A DNA stretch of 25,400 nt from Desulfobacteraceae bacterium (GCA_030642205.1 DAOWOF010000005.1:1-25400); one strand, 5' to 3'; positions 15,572 through 24,432 are shown, counted from the first letter of the stretch. Notes: generated from the sequence alone by a model not told the origin. Made by a program: numbers and translations.

Positions 15572-16486
15572 ATGATAAACGCAAAAAAGACAATGACGGT
15601 AAATCGTCAGTTTAAAGAAGTGTGGATGCGACGAATTTTCTTTGTTATTGCATCTACTTCTATTTTTATTCTTTTACTGATTATGATTTTTATTTTTGCC
15701 GAAGGGATTCCAGTCTTTAAAAAAGTTTCTTTAATCGATTTTATCTTTGGTAAGTATTGGTATCCTACATCGGAGCCCCCTGAATTCGGTATCTTTCCGC
15801 TTATCGTGGCATCTATATCTGTTACAGCCCTGTCAGCTGTTATTTCAATACCCTTAGGGGTTATGACCGCAATCTATCTCGCGGAGATTGCTGCTTTTAA
15901 AGTCCGTGAAATTGTAAAACCGATGGTGGAACTTCTCGCTGCAATCCCGTCTGTTGTAATCGGGTTTTTCGGAATGGTTATTGTCAGCCCTTTTTTACAG
16001 GACGTGTTTGATGTCCCAACCGGTTTAAACCTTTTCAATGCCGCTCTGATGCTTGGATTTATGTCGGTTCCTACAATATGCAGTATTTCCGAAGACGCGA
16101 TTTCCAGTGTTCCAAGGGCGATGAGAGAGGCCTCATTCGCCTTGGGAGCAACCCATTTTGAAACCATAGTCAAGGTTATTTTGCCTGCATCCCTTTCAGG
16201 CATTATCACTTCCATTATACTCGGAATGTCTCGTGCTATAGGCGAAACAATGGTGGTGCTTATGGTTGCCGGAGGAGCTACAATGATTCCTTCTTCAATA
16301 TTTGATCCAGTAAGACCGATGCCTGCGAGTATTGCCGCTGAAATGGCGGAAGCCCCCTTTCGGGGCGATCACTATTATGCCCTTTTTGCTACGGGAATTG
16401 TGCTTTTTTGCTTTACTCTTATTTTTAATATCATAGCAGATCATATTGCATACAAATACAAACAGACCGGAGATTCAACGCTTTGA
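15572..16486 (+). CDS. pstC: Phosphate ABC transporter permease PstC
   Basis: PstC is one of two membrane subunits of the phosphate importer. From the chosen ATG it is 304 aa, with the first membrane helix at about residues 22-40 and five more hydrophobic segments. The cytoplasmic coupling (EAA-type) loop reads EASFALGATHFETIVKVILP, followed by GMSRAIGETMVV, both diagnostic of Pst permeases. The start is uncertain: the frame is open from a TTG at 15476, but that lies inside the hairpin region; ATGs at 15572 and 15593 both give a normal N-terminus and neither has a strong ribosome site. The stop codon TGA overlaps the pstA start. Confidence 0.92.
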   Translation: MINAKKTMTVNRQFKEVWMRRIFFVIASTSIFILLLIMIFIFAEGIPVFKKVSLIDFIFGKYWYPTSEPPEFGIFPLIVASISVTALSAVISIPLGVMTAIYLAEIAAFKVREIVKPMVELLAAIPSVVIGFFGMVIVSPFLQDVFDVPTGLNLFNAALMLGFMSVPTICSISEDAISSVPRAMREASFALGATHFETIVKVILPASLSGIITSIILGMSRAIGETMVVLMVAGGATMIPSSIFDPVRPMPASIAAEMAEAPFRGDHYYALFATGIVLFCFTLIFNIIADHIAYKYKQTGDSTL

Positions 16487-17391
16487 CAAAAACAGATATA
16501 AAAAAACCAGTAAGGGACCGGTTTGCCCTGCCGCACATAAAATATCGCGAATACAAGCAGACCTTTTTTTTTACGCTACTGCGTTTCGCGGCCATTATAA
16601 ACGGAACCGCTCTTGCCGTTATTCTCTTTTTTTTGCTTAAAAATGGGTATAAAGCGATAACCTGGACATTTTTAACGCAGCCACCTATGGATTCAATGAC
16701 AAAGGGGGGGATTTTCCCATGCATTATCGGAACCATTTACCTGAGCATGGGTGCAATTGCCATAGCTCTTCCCATAGGTATTATATCGGCCATATATTTG
16801 AACGAGTACGCCCGTTCCGGAATAATTCTGCGTATAATCAGGCTTGGAATTAATAATCTCGCAGGTGTTCCATCCGTAGTCTTTGGACTGTTCGGCCTTG
16901 CTTTTTTTGTTATCTACCTGAAAATGGGGGTAAGTCTCCTTGCAGGCGCTTTGACCCTCGGATTGCTTTCTTTGCCTGTTATCATCGGTGCGACTGAAGA
17001 AGCCTTGAAAACAGTGCCTGACACTTATAGAGAGGCCTCTCTGGGACTTGGAGCCACCAAGCTGCAAACAATTTTTCGAGTGGTGCTGCCATGCGCCATG
17101 CCCGGGATTCTAACAGGAGCTATATTGGGGATAAGCAGGGCAGCCGGTGAAACCGCCCCTGTAATGTTTACTGCCGCTGTTTTTTTTACACCTGATTTAC
17201 CATCTTCAATTTTTGATGAAATCATGGTCCTGCCATACCATATTTACGTTCTGGCCACGGCAGGCACTGAAATTGAAGCTACGCGTCCTCTCCAGTATGG
17301 CACGTCGCTTGTTTTGATTGCTCTTGTTTTTGGAATGAATCTTGGCGCTATTCTTTTAAGAGCCCGCCTGAAAAGGCGCATGCATATATAA
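16483..17391 (+). CDS. pstA: Phosphate ABC transporter permease PstA
   Basis: PstA is the partner permease of PstC. The 302-aa protein has a basic N-terminus, a first membrane helix at about 30-50 and five further helices. The coupling loop is EASLGLGATKLQTIFRVVLP, followed by GISRAAGETAPVMFTA. Compared with PstC the two loops are similar but clearly diverged. The start is TTG within TTGA, overlapping the pstC stop; GGAG lies ten bases before it. pstB follows after 14 bp. Confidence 0.94.
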   Translation: MTKTDIKKPVRDRFALPHIKYREYKQTFFFTLLRFAAIINGTALAVILFFLLKNGYKAITWTFLTQPPMDSMTKGGIFPCIIGTIYLSMGAIAIALPIGIISAIYLNEYARSGIILRIIRLGINNLAGVPSVVFGLFGLAFFVIYLKMGVSLLAGALTLGLLSLPVIIGATEEALKTVPDTYREASLGLGATKLQTIFRVVLPCAMPGILTGAILGISRAAGETAPVMFTAAVFFTPDLPSSIFDEIMVLPYHIYVLATAGTEIEATRPLQYGTSLVLIALVFGMNLGAILLRARLKRRMHI

Positions 17392-17405
17392 GAAGGTCTC
17401 TGGTA

Positions 17406-18167
17406 ATGGATACTGATTTAAAAATATCTGTAAAAGGATTGAATTTTTTTTATGATAATTTTCATGCCTTAAAAAATATCTCACTTGATCTTCAGGCCAG
17501 CAATGTAACGGCCTTAATTGGTCCTTCAGGGTGCGGGAAAAGCACTTTCCTGCGATGTTTAAACCGTATGAACGATCTTATACCTAAGAGCCGGGTTGAA
17601 GGAAAAGTCCTGCTGGATAATCAGGATATCTACGATCCCTCTGTTAACGTTGCAACCCTTAGAAGCAGGGTCGGCATGGTCTTTCAAAAACCAAACCCCT
17701 TCCCAAAGACAATTTTTGAAAATGTGGCTTACGGTCTTAGAGTAAACGGCATAAAAGATAAAATATCTATTGAGAACAGGGTGACAGAGAGTCTTAAACA
17801 GGCGGCTTTATGGGATGAAGTAAAAGACAGAATTTACGACTCGGCACTTGGACTGTCCGGAGGACAGCAGCAACGTCTTTGTATTGCCAGGGCTCTTGCC
17901 GTAAAACCCGAGGTCATTTTAATGGATGAACCAGCCTCGGCTTTGGACCCCATTGCTACCCAGAAAATAGAGGAATTGATCTATCAGTTAAAAAAAATGT
18001 ATACCATTATCATCGTTACCCACAACATGCAGCAGGCTTCCAGGGTTTCAGACATCACTGCATTTTTTTATATGGGAAAGCTGATAGAAAAAGATAAAAC
18101 AGATATCCTCTTTACCAAGCCGAAACTAAAACAGACAGAAGATTATATAACAGGACGTTTTGGATAA
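17406..18167 (+). CDS. pstB: Phosphate ABC transporter ATPase PstB
   Basis: PstB powers phosphate import and, with PhoU, links transport to PhoR signalling. The 253-aa protein has Walker A GPSGCGKST (39-47), Q-loop MVFQKPNPFP (91-100, typical of PstB), signature LSGGQQQR (150-157), Walker B ILMDEP (171-176) with PASALDP, and H-loop VTHNMQQA. FLRCLNRMNDLIP after Walker A is another PstB hallmark. AAGG lies upstream of the ATG. It ends 13 bp before the phoU start. Confidence 0.97.
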   Translation: MDTDLKISVKGLNFFYDNFHALKNISLDLQASNVTALIGPSGCGKSTFLRCLNRMNDLIPKSRVEGKVLLDNQDIYDPSVNVATLRSRVGMVFQKPNPFPKTIFENVAYGLRVNGIKDKISIENRVTESLKQAALWDEVKDRIYDSALGLSGGQQQRLCIARALAVKPEVILMDEPASALDPIATQKIEELIYQLKKMYTIIIVTHNMQQASRVSDITAFFYMGKLIEKDKTDILFTKPKLKQTEDYITGRFG

Positions 18168-18180
18168 AAGGAAATTATTA

Positions 18181-18846
18181 ATGGCAAGATTCCTCCAAAA
18201 AGAACTTGAAAAAATGAAAATGATGCTCCTTTCCCTTGGCACGGTAGTAGAAGAGCGTGTCCATATGGCTATGAATGCAATTGAAACAAAAAACGCGGAT
18301 ATTGCAGACAGGATTATCAAGACCGACTATGAGATAGACGAGATGGAAGTCGAAGTGGAAGAAGAATGTCTGAAAATTCTGGCTTTACACCAACCTGTTG
18401 CTGTTGATTTAAGATTTTTGATAGCTGTAATAAAGATCAACAACGACCTGGAAAGGATCGGAGATCAGACTGTAAATATTGCGGAAAGAATCAATATTTT
18501 GGCCAGAAGCAAGGTAGCGGATATTTTCTTCGATTATACACAAATGGCTGAAAAAGCCGAAACCATGCTTAAAAACAGCCTGGATGCCTTTGTGAACCTG
18601 GATGTGGATCTTGCTTTCAAAACACTTGCAATGGATGATGAGGTTGACACTCTCAAGAATAGGGCATACGATCTTATTAAACAGTCTATGATTAAAAAAC
18701 CGGATCGTATCGGTTATTTAATTAATCTTCTTCTGATTTCCCGTCACATTGAACGTCTTGCCGACCATGCCACAAACATTGCTGAAGAAGTAATATATCT
18801 GATAGAGGGAAGTATTATACGTCATGGCAAAGGTGTCACATTTTAG
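18181..18846 (+). CDS. phoU: Phosphate-signalling protein PhoU
   Basis: PhoU damps PhoR when the Pst transporter is saturated. The 221-aa protein is all helical and has two repeats of a three-helix bundle with metal-binding acidic motifs: INNDLERIGDQTVNIAERI (first half) and SRHIERLADHATNIAEEV (second half). I chose the ATG at 18181, which has AAGGA about eight bases before it, over a TTG at 18160 that overlaps pstB. It ends the pst operon; beyond it are a weak AAACC/GGTTT hairpin (18909-18922) and a tRNA gene. Confidence 0.95.
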   Translation: MARFLQKELEKMKMMLLSLGTVVEERVHMAMNAIETKNADIADRIIKTDYEIDEMEVEVEEECLKILALHQPVAVDLRFLIAVIKINNDLERIGDQTVNIAERINILARSKVADIFFDYTQMAEKAETMLKNSLDAFVNLDVDLAFKTLAMDDEVDTLKNRAYDLIKQSMIKKPDRIGYLINLLLISRHIERLADHATNIAEEVIYLIEGSIIRHGKGVTF

Positions 18847-18985
18847 GAAGTTAAAACAGGCATACCTATTTGCACACTCATTCTTCCGGGGCTTTTAGCG
18901 AATATTAAAAACCTGGGGGTTTGAGTCTATCATGAATATTTATCTTGACTTTTCATCTATAATTATCAATAAAGATTCTGATTGG

Positions 18986-19059
18986 TGGGGGATCGTTCAG
19001 TGGCAGGACGATGGGTTCTGGTCCCATTAACCGAGGTTCGAATCCTCGTCCCCCAGCCA
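18986..19059 (+). tRNA. tRNA-Gln(CUG), CCA encoded
   Basis: The cloverleaf is complete. Acceptor TGGGGGA (18986-18992) pairs with TCCCCCA (19049-19055). The D-arm is GTTC/GGAC with a 7-nt loop. The anticodon stem ATGGG/CCCAT encloses TTCTGGT, giving anticodon CTG at 18018+1000, that is 19018-19020. The T-arm is CGAGG-TTCGAAT-CCTCG. Discriminator G73 and encoded CCA follow. The weak U1-A72 pair and G73 are typical of tRNA-Gln. Upstream, TTGACT (18945-18950) and TATAAT (18958-18963) are both present but only seven bases apart, so they cannot be one promoter. Confidence 0.95.
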
Positions 19060-19235
19060 TTTTTTCTTCCCTGAACTGCATAACTGACAGCGGCAGGGAT
19101 GATGCCAAATTTTCTCGCCAAATCCACCATAGGCATTCTCAATTCAACTACAGCCGAACATAAGGCAAGAGTTTCATTTGTAATAATTTTCTTGCCACTG
19201 TTTGATGTTTGGGTATAAATTACTGTATCAAATAT
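19060..19235 (-). pseudogene. Remnant of a Y1 (REP-associated, RAYT-like) transposase, C-terminal part
   Basis: The - strand frame, open from 19235 after a TAA, has no usable start and encodes a DnaA-like helix-turn-helix tail: ALCSAVVELRMPMVDLARKF, then GIIPAAVSYAVQGRK. This pattern (leading LC-x-AV-x-EL, LAR-x-[FL]GI, AVSYAV-x-RG) is typical of the C-terminus of Y1 transposases of the TnpA-REP group. The catalytic HUH domain is missing. The recognisable part stops at the 3' end of tRNA-Gln. It looks like decayed mobile DNA left beside the tRNA gene. Family assignment is from motif memory, so moderate. Confidence 0.5.
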
Positions 19236-19244
19236 TTATTTGCC

Positions 19245-19272
19245 TTGACTTATGTCAAAAGTTATTTTTGAC
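19245..19272. promoter_or_regulatory. Palindromic TTGAC/GTCAA cluster upstream of lpxK
   Basis: TTGAC-TTAT-GTCAA (19245-19258) is a perfect palindrome of the TTGA-N6-TCAA type bound by CRP/FNR-family regulators. GTCAAAA (19254-19260) also pairs with TTTTGAC (19266-19272), so three alternating half-sites are stacked. It lies 41-68 bp before the lpxK start. The link to lpxK is inferred. Confidence 0.35.
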
Positions 19273-19312
19273 TGAACTCTTAGATCTAAATTAGTCAGGA
19301 GAAATTTAATTT

Positions 19313-20368
19313 TTGAAGCCAGATTGGTCACATATTCACAATCATGATATAGGTGGATTTCCAGGTATTCTACTCACCTTTTTTTCAATCCTTTATGGTA
19401 TTGCTGTCAAACTGCGTCAAAAAGCCTATAAGTTGAAATTATTAAAATCAAAGACCCTGCCAGGTTTTGTGGTTAGTGTCGGAAATTTAACAGTAGGTGG
19501 CACAGGAAAAACTCCCGCAGTTATCATGCTGGCCAAATGGGCGAGTAAAAAAAGGTATAATGTCGCAGTACTATCCCGTGGGTATGGTGGTAAATACAGG
19601 GCTAAAGTTCTGGAAGTATCTAATACGCATTACATTAAAGCCACACCTGAGGAGTCAGGTGATGAGCCCTATCTCATTGCCGCCAAATTGCCTGGTATTC
19701 CGGTTATTATTGCAAAAAAACGTTACCTGGCCGGCCGATGGGCCTATGAAAAATATAATTCTAATTTTTTTATCATAGACGATGGTTTTCAACACCAGGC
19801 TCTGGCAAGAAACCTGAACCTGGTGTTAATTGACGCCAGGAATCCTTTTGGAAATAACTGTCTATTGCCAAAAGGTCCTTTAAGGGAACCATTAAAGCAA
19901 CTGGGCCGTGCGGATCAATTTATCCTGACTCGTTTAAAGGGGCATAAATCCGAAAATCATACTGCACCTTTTCTAAAAAAGAAATTTCCCAATACTCCTG
20001 TTTTTTTTGCTACCCATCTGCCGGATCAGGTAATTTTTCCCAACCTCGACGAGTCCTATACCCCCGAGTTTTTAAATGGGAAAAGGATTATTGCCTTTGC
20101 CGGGATTGGCCAACCTGAGAGCTTTAAAGAGACCTTAACCGACTTGGGCGCAAATGTGGTCTATTTTATGGGCTTTAAAGACCATGCCCTCCTGAAACAA
20201 AAAGAGATTAGGAATCTTATTAGAAAAAAAGAAATCCTTAAAGCTCAATATATTATTACTACAGAAAAAGACTGGACAAGGATGAAGGTCTTTTTTGCAG
20301 GGGAACCAGCTTTTGGATACCTGGCAATTAGATTTGTTTTAAAGACAGGGCAGGAAAATTTTTTTTGA
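19313..20368 (+). CDS. lpxK: Tetraacyldisaccharide 4'-kinase LpxK
   Basis: LpxK adds the 4'-phosphate to the lipid A precursor at the inner membrane, so the host makes lipid A. The 351-aa protein has an N-terminal membrane-associated helix (about 15-34), Walker A in VGNLTVGGTGKTP (56-68), SRGYGG (88-93), ESGDEP, and DDGFQH (156-161) with the catalytic Asp. LILTRLK-like strands and TTEKDWTRMK near the end complete the family pattern. The start is TTG, eleven bases after AGGAG; no in-frame ATG fits. It is not beside other lipid A genes; upstream are a tRNA and a transposase remnant. Confidence 0.93.
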   Translation: MKPDWSHIHNHDIGGFPGILLTFFSILYGIAVKLRQKAYKLKLLKSKTLPGFVVSVGNLTVGGTGKTPAVIMLAKWASKKRYNVAVLSRGYGGKYRAKVLEVSNTHYIKATPEESGDEPYLIAAKLPGIPVIIAKKRYLAGRWAYEKYNSNFFIIDDGFQHQALARNLNLVLIDARNPFGNNCLLPKGPLREPLKQLGRADQFILTRLKGHKSENHTAPFLKKKFPNTPVFFATHLPDQVIFPNLDESYTPEFLNGKRIIAFAGIGQPESFKETLTDLGANVVYFMGFKDHALLKQKEIRNLIRKKEILKAQYIITTEKDWTRMKVFFAGEPAFGYLAIRFVLKTGQENFF

Positions 20369-20401
20369 TAAGTTCCCTCTTCCTCCACAGGATCATAGTT
20401 A

Positions 20402-20482
20402 ATGAAACAGAGAATATTTTATGATAGGATAGATACCCTTGAAGGAATCAGTTTCAAACCCTTCGCTTTTATATCAAGATAA
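20402..20482 (+). CDS. Possible 26-aa leader ORF before glgA
   Basis: An ATG (20402) with AGGA about ten bases upstream opens a 26-codon frame (MKQRIFYDRIDTLEGISF...) that ends 35 bp before the glgA start. The downstream glgA TTG has no ribosome site of its own, so a coupled leader is conceivable. Nothing is recognised in the peptide; chance is quite possible. Confidence 0.2.
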   Translation: MKQRIFYDRIDTLEGISFKPFAFISR

Positions 20483-20517
20483 AGAAAGACAAAAACTTAT
20501 CCATTCGTGAATATATT

Positions 20518-21996
20518 TTGGAATATCCCCAAAAAGATAGTCTTAAAATCTTGATCATAGCATCTGAGGTAGCTCCATTTGCCAAAGTCGGAGGATTGGC
20601 TGATGTGGTTGCCAGTCTGCCTCCTGCCTTCAAAGACCTTGGCTGCGATGTAGCGGTGTACTTGCCTGCCTACAGACAAATCCTGGACTATTTGGATAAT
20701 AATTATGAAGTTATCCTGCGTGATCTGCCTGTTCAAATAGGATCAAAACTCCTTAATACTGATATTCTTAAGGCTGAATTGGCGCCTGGAATTCCTCTAT
20801 TTTTGGCTCGGCAGAATTTTCTTTTTGACCGCCCTGAGATCTATCAGGGGAAATATGGCGAGTATACTGATAACCTTGAAAGATATATCTTTTTTTCCCG
20901 CAGTCTTCCTTTGTTTTGCTCTGCTGCTCATATCGCACCAGATATAATCCTTGCAAATGATTGGCATACAGGGCTGGTCATGCCCCTTCTAAATCAGGGC
21001 GCCATGCCTCGAAGTGCCGGTGTCTTTACGATACATAACATGGGGTATCTTGGTCTCGTTCCTCCAAATCGAATTGATTCAATCGGTCTTCCTGAAGAAT
21101 ATTATCGAACTGATGGCCTGGAATTTTATGGCCAGATGAGCCTGCTTAAGGCTGGGATCATTTATTCCCAGGCAGTGGTCACTGTCAGCCCTACTTATGC
21201 CGAAGAAATTCAAACACCCACATTTGGAGCCGGCCTTGATGGCTTGATGCGTTGGGTTAAAGAAAGTCTTTACGGTGTCCTGAACGGAGTGGATTATCAA
21301 GACTGGAATCCTGCTACAGACCCCCATCTTACAGCAAATTATTCCCCCGGGAATCTGTATGGAAAACGCTTATGTAAAAAAGACATTCTAATAAAAATGG
21401 GTATTTCCAAAGAATTTCATGATAAACCGCTCATCGGCATGGTCACCCGCCTTGTTGAGCAGAAGGGTTGTCATCTGGTAGCCGAAGCCGCGGATGCCCT
21501 TTTTGATTTAGGTCTGAGCCTGGTTGTTTTAGGATCAGGCGATAAAGACTATGAAAGGCTATTCTCCAATCTAAAAAAGAAATATCCCAAACGCTTTGGC
21601 CTAAAGCTGGGATACGATTCAATTCTGGCACGTCAAATCATTGCCGGATCTGACATGTTTCTAATCCCATCCCTTTATGAGCCCTGCGGCCTGACCCAGA
21701 TGTATAGCCTGAAATATGGCACAATACCAATAGTGCGCGCCACAGGCGGCCTGTCCGATACCATTATTGATCCACATGAAGACCTGCCTGCCACAGGGTT
21801 TAAATTCCATCAAGCCTCTGTTCCTGAGCTTATGAAAGCAGTTACCAGGGCTCTTCAAACATTCAAGAAAAAAACAGATTGGCCGATTATGCAGGAAACT
21901 GGCATGAAGTGCGATTTTTCTTGGGAATATTCTGCCAAGAAGTATTTAACCATCTTTGAAAAGGCTATATCCATCCGGAGAGGGATGTCAAAATGA
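20518..21996 (+). CDS. glgA: Glycogen (starch) synthase GlgA, GT5
   Basis: GlgA extends alpha-1,4-glucan from ADP-glucose (or UDP-glucose). The 492-aa protein begins its fold at LKILIIASEVAPFAKVGGLADV, where KVGGL (23-27) contacts the nucleotide sugar. Further family motifs are NDWHTG, FTIHNMGYLG, GVLNGVDYQDWNP and VTRLVEQKG. PSLYEPCGLTQMYSLKYGT (from about 385) carries the E-x7-E-type catalytic region. The frame is open from 20443 but has no ATG; TTG at 20518 gives ten residues before the conserved start and lacks a Shine-Dalgarno, so the exact start is uncertain. It overlaps the next gene in ATGA, so it is co-translated with the GH57 genes. Confidence 0.93.
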   Translation: MEYPQKDSLKILIIASEVAPFAKVGGLADVVASLPPAFKDLGCDVAVYLPAYRQILDYLDNNYEVILRDLPVQIGSKLLNTDILKAELAPGIPLFLARQNFLFDRPEIYQGKYGEYTDNLERYIFFSRSLPLFCSAAHIAPDIILANDWHTGLVMPLLNQGAMPRSAGVFTIHNMGYLGLVPPNRIDSIGLPEEYYRTDGLEFYGQMSLLKAGIIYSQAVVTVSPTYAEEIQTPTFGAGLDGLMRWVKESLYGVLNGVDYQDWNPATDPHLTANYSPGNLYGKRLCKKDILIKMGISKEFHDKPLIGMVTRLVEQKGCHLVAEAADALFDLGLSLVVLGSGDKDYERLFSNLKKKYPKRFGLKLGYDSILARQIIAGSDMFLIPSLYEPCGLTQMYSLKYGTIPIVRATGGLSDTIIDPHEDLPATGFKFHQASVPELMKAVTRALQTFKKKTDWPIMQETGMKCDFSWEYSAKKYLTIFEKAISIRRGMSK

Positions 21997-24431
21997 CTAA
22001 TAGATATCTTTGTATCCATGGACATTTTTATCAACCCCCACGAGAAAACCCATGGGTTGATTTGATTGAATGCCAATCTTCCGCAGCGCCATATCATGAC
22101 TGGAATGAACGGATAACCAGAGAATGTTATGGGCCTAATACCTGTGCCAGGATAAATGATGAAAATGGCAAGATACTTAAATTTATAAATAATTATGAAT
22201 ACCTGAGTTTTAATTTTGGTCCCACCCTGCTCTCATGGCTTGAAAGGTATAATCTTCCTGTTTATAATAAGATCCTTGCTGCCGACCTGGCGAGCAGAAA
22301 ACGCTATCAAGGCCATGGGAATGCCTTGTCTCAAGTATATAATCATATGATCATGCCCCTTGCCTCCCGTCGTGATAAACTGACGCAGATACGCTGGGGG
22401 CTGGCTGATTTCAAATATCGTTTTAACCGTCCAGCCGAAGGAATGTGGCTGGCTGAAACCGCAGTAGATCTAAGAACGCTGGATCTAATGGCCAGGGAAG
22501 GCGTTAAGTTCACAATTCTTTCTCCTACTCAGGCCAAGGCTGTCAGACCTCTTAAGGAAGGAAATCAGGATCAGTCATCCTGGATTGATGTTACCGGCAG
22601 CCGAATTGATCCCACTCGACCTTACAGGGTTGTTTTGGATCATACGGGCCAATTATTTATTGATGTCTTCTTCTATGACGGTCCTTTATCCCAGGCCATT
22701 GCCTATGAAAAACTCCTGCAGTCAGGAGAAACATTTTTAAATCGTATCAAAAAAGTCTATAAAAAAGATTTAAAAAAGCCACAATTAGCAAATTTAGCCA
22801 CTGATGGAGAATCCTATGGCCACCACTTTAAATTTGGAGATATGACCCTGGCCTGGCTTTTTCAGCACCTGGATAAAACTCAAACAATGCGCTTGACTAA
22901 TTATGGTCTTTTTCTGGAAAAATACCCACCTCAGCATGAAGTAAAGATCTTTGATAACAGCGCCTGGAGCTGTGCTCATGGCATTGACAGATGGCGTGCT
23001 GATTGCGGCTGCAATGTTGGTCAAGGAGAAGGCTGGAATCAGGCCTGGCGAAAACCCTTGCGCCAGGGGCTTGACTGGCTATCTCTTAAGCTGGCAGATA
23101 TTTTTAATAAAAAAGGCAAAGAGCTGCTAAAAAAACCCTGGCTGACGCGAGACAGGTATATACAGATAATCCTTGATCCATCCGACGAGAACAAAGCAAA
23201 TTTTTTAAATGAATATTCGCTTCATACCCTGGATCAAAGGGAACGAATTGAGGCATTAAGTCTCCTTGAATCTCAAAAAATGGCGATGTATATGTTTACC
23301 AGTTGCGGTTGGTTTTTTGATGATATTTCAGGGCTTGAAGCAACCCAGATACTTAAATATGCATACAGGGCAATTGAATTGGTTTCACCCTGGTCAGATC
23401 AGGATCTTGAGCTTGGACTTATAACTTATCTGGACAAGGCGCAGAGCAATATTTCTGAAAAGGGGAAGGGGAGTCAAATTTTTGAAGAGCTGGTCAAACC
23501 AGCCCGCTTTGGCCCATCACGCATTGCCGCCCAGCAGGCGCTGGCTTCCAGTATTAAAAAAAATCGAGAAAAAGATTGCCCGGTCGCCCACCTGGTTAAG
23601 GAAATCCGCCAGCAACCTCTTGATATGGCAGGCCAGTCCGTTGTTGTTGGCGAAGTAAAAGTGATTGACGCCAATACTGACAGGGAAGCTTCTCGATCAT
23701 ACCTGATGCTGAATCAGGATGGCATTAATACCATTTGCCTGGTAGGCAAAACCCCTGCTGATCAAAAATTTGATAACCTGGTGAGCAAGATTAAGCAACA
23801 GATAAAACCAGGATGCAAAGAAAATCCATCTGAAATCTTTTCCGGACTTTTTAACCATATCAGGAAATTTACCATAAAACACCTGTTCATAGATACCCAG
23901 AAATGTCTTATTCAGGAGCAAAATAATCAAATTAAACAGGCGCTTGTTAAAACCCTGCGAGGATCCCTTGATGAAATTAAAAAGGCCATCTACCTGCTTA
24001 AAGAAACCGGAGAGTTAATTCCGGAGGATATGGAATCCATGCTCCGGCTGCTTTTTTTTGATGACATCAGGCTTTTGATCTCCCAAAAAGCTGAAAAAAT
24101 GACGCTTGATTGGAAGGAACTTATTGGATTGTCTATTCTATCCCAGGAAAACAGGTTCAGAATTCCGGACCCCTTCCTGGAGCAGGACCTGAGATCCTTT
24201 CTTCAGGATCAAATGCAATCTTTGACTAAAAGCTTTGGATCTTCTCAAACTAAAAAAATACTAGCCTTTTTAAATCTTACACTGTGGCTGAGGATTGATA
24301 TATGGGAGCATCAAAACGCGTATTACAGTCTTTTTGCCGATACCGCGTTTATCCAACGATTAGACAGAGAAGCAAAAACAGCTTTTGTTGCCTTGGGATC
24401 AAAATTAGGTTTTTCAGATAAAGGAGCGTGA
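21993..24431 (+). CDS. GH57 family protein with DUF3536 C-terminal region
   Basis: The 812-aa protein starts with a GH57 catalytic barrel: CIHGHFYQPPREN (7-19, the HxHxxQP-type motif 1), GMWLAETAVD with probable nucleophile E155, and LATDGESYGHH with probable acid/base D271. A cysteine-rich motif SCAHGIDRWRADCGC (326-340) marks the DUF3536 group. The remaining 400 or so residues are helical and have no function I recognise. GH57 enzymes include alpha-amylases, branching enzymes and glucanotransferases; which activity this one has cannot be told from sequence. It overlaps glgA in ATGA and is followed by a second GH57 gene one base after its stop, so it almost surely acts on glycogen or maltodextrin in the cytoplasm. 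No signal peptide is seen. Confidence 0.85.
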   Translation: MTNRYLCIHGHFYQPPRENPWVDLIECQSSAAPYHDWNERITRECYGPNTCARINDENGKILKFINNYEYLSFNFGPTLLSWLERYNLPVYNKILAADLASRKRYQGHGNALSQVYNHMIMPLASRRDKLTQIRWGLADFKYRFNRPAEGMWLAETAVDLRTLDLMAREGVKFTILSPTQAKAVRPLKEGNQDQSSWIDVTGSRIDPTRPYRVVLDHTGQLFIDVFFYDGPLSQAIAYEKLLQSGETFLNRIKKVYKKDLKKPQLANLATDGESYGHHFKFGDMTLAWLFQHLDKTQTMRLTNYGLFLEKYPPQHEVKIFDNSAWSCAHGIDRWRADCGCNVGQGEGWNQAWRKPLRQGLDWLSLKLADIFNKKGKELLKKPWLTRDRYIQIILDPSDENKANFLNEYSLHTLDQRERIEALSLLESQKMAMYMFTSCGWFFDDISGLEATQILKYAYRAIELVSPWSDQDLELGLITYLDKAQSNISEKGKGSQIFEELVKPARFGPSRIAAQQALASSIKKNREKDCPVAHLVKEIRQQPLDMAGQSVVVGEVKVIDANTDREASRSYLMLNQDGINTICLVGKTPADQKFDNLVSKIKQQIKPGCKENPSEIFSGLFNHIRKFTIKHLFIDTQKCLIQEQNNQIKQALVKTLRGSLDEIKKAIYLLKETGELIPEDMESMLRLLFFDDIRLLISQKAEKMTLDWKELIGLSILSQENRFRIPDPFLEQDLRSFLQDQMQSLTKSFGSSQTKKILAFLNLTLWLRIDIWEHQNAYYSLFADTAFIQRLDREAKTAFVALGSKLGFSDKGA

Positions 24432-24432
24432 T

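Noticed and set aside
18945..18963. TTGACT and TATAAT upstream of tRNA-Gln as a promoter
   Set aside because: Each hexamer is good, but the gap is only seven bases, too short for a sigma-70 promoter. At most one of them is used, with an unrecognised partner.
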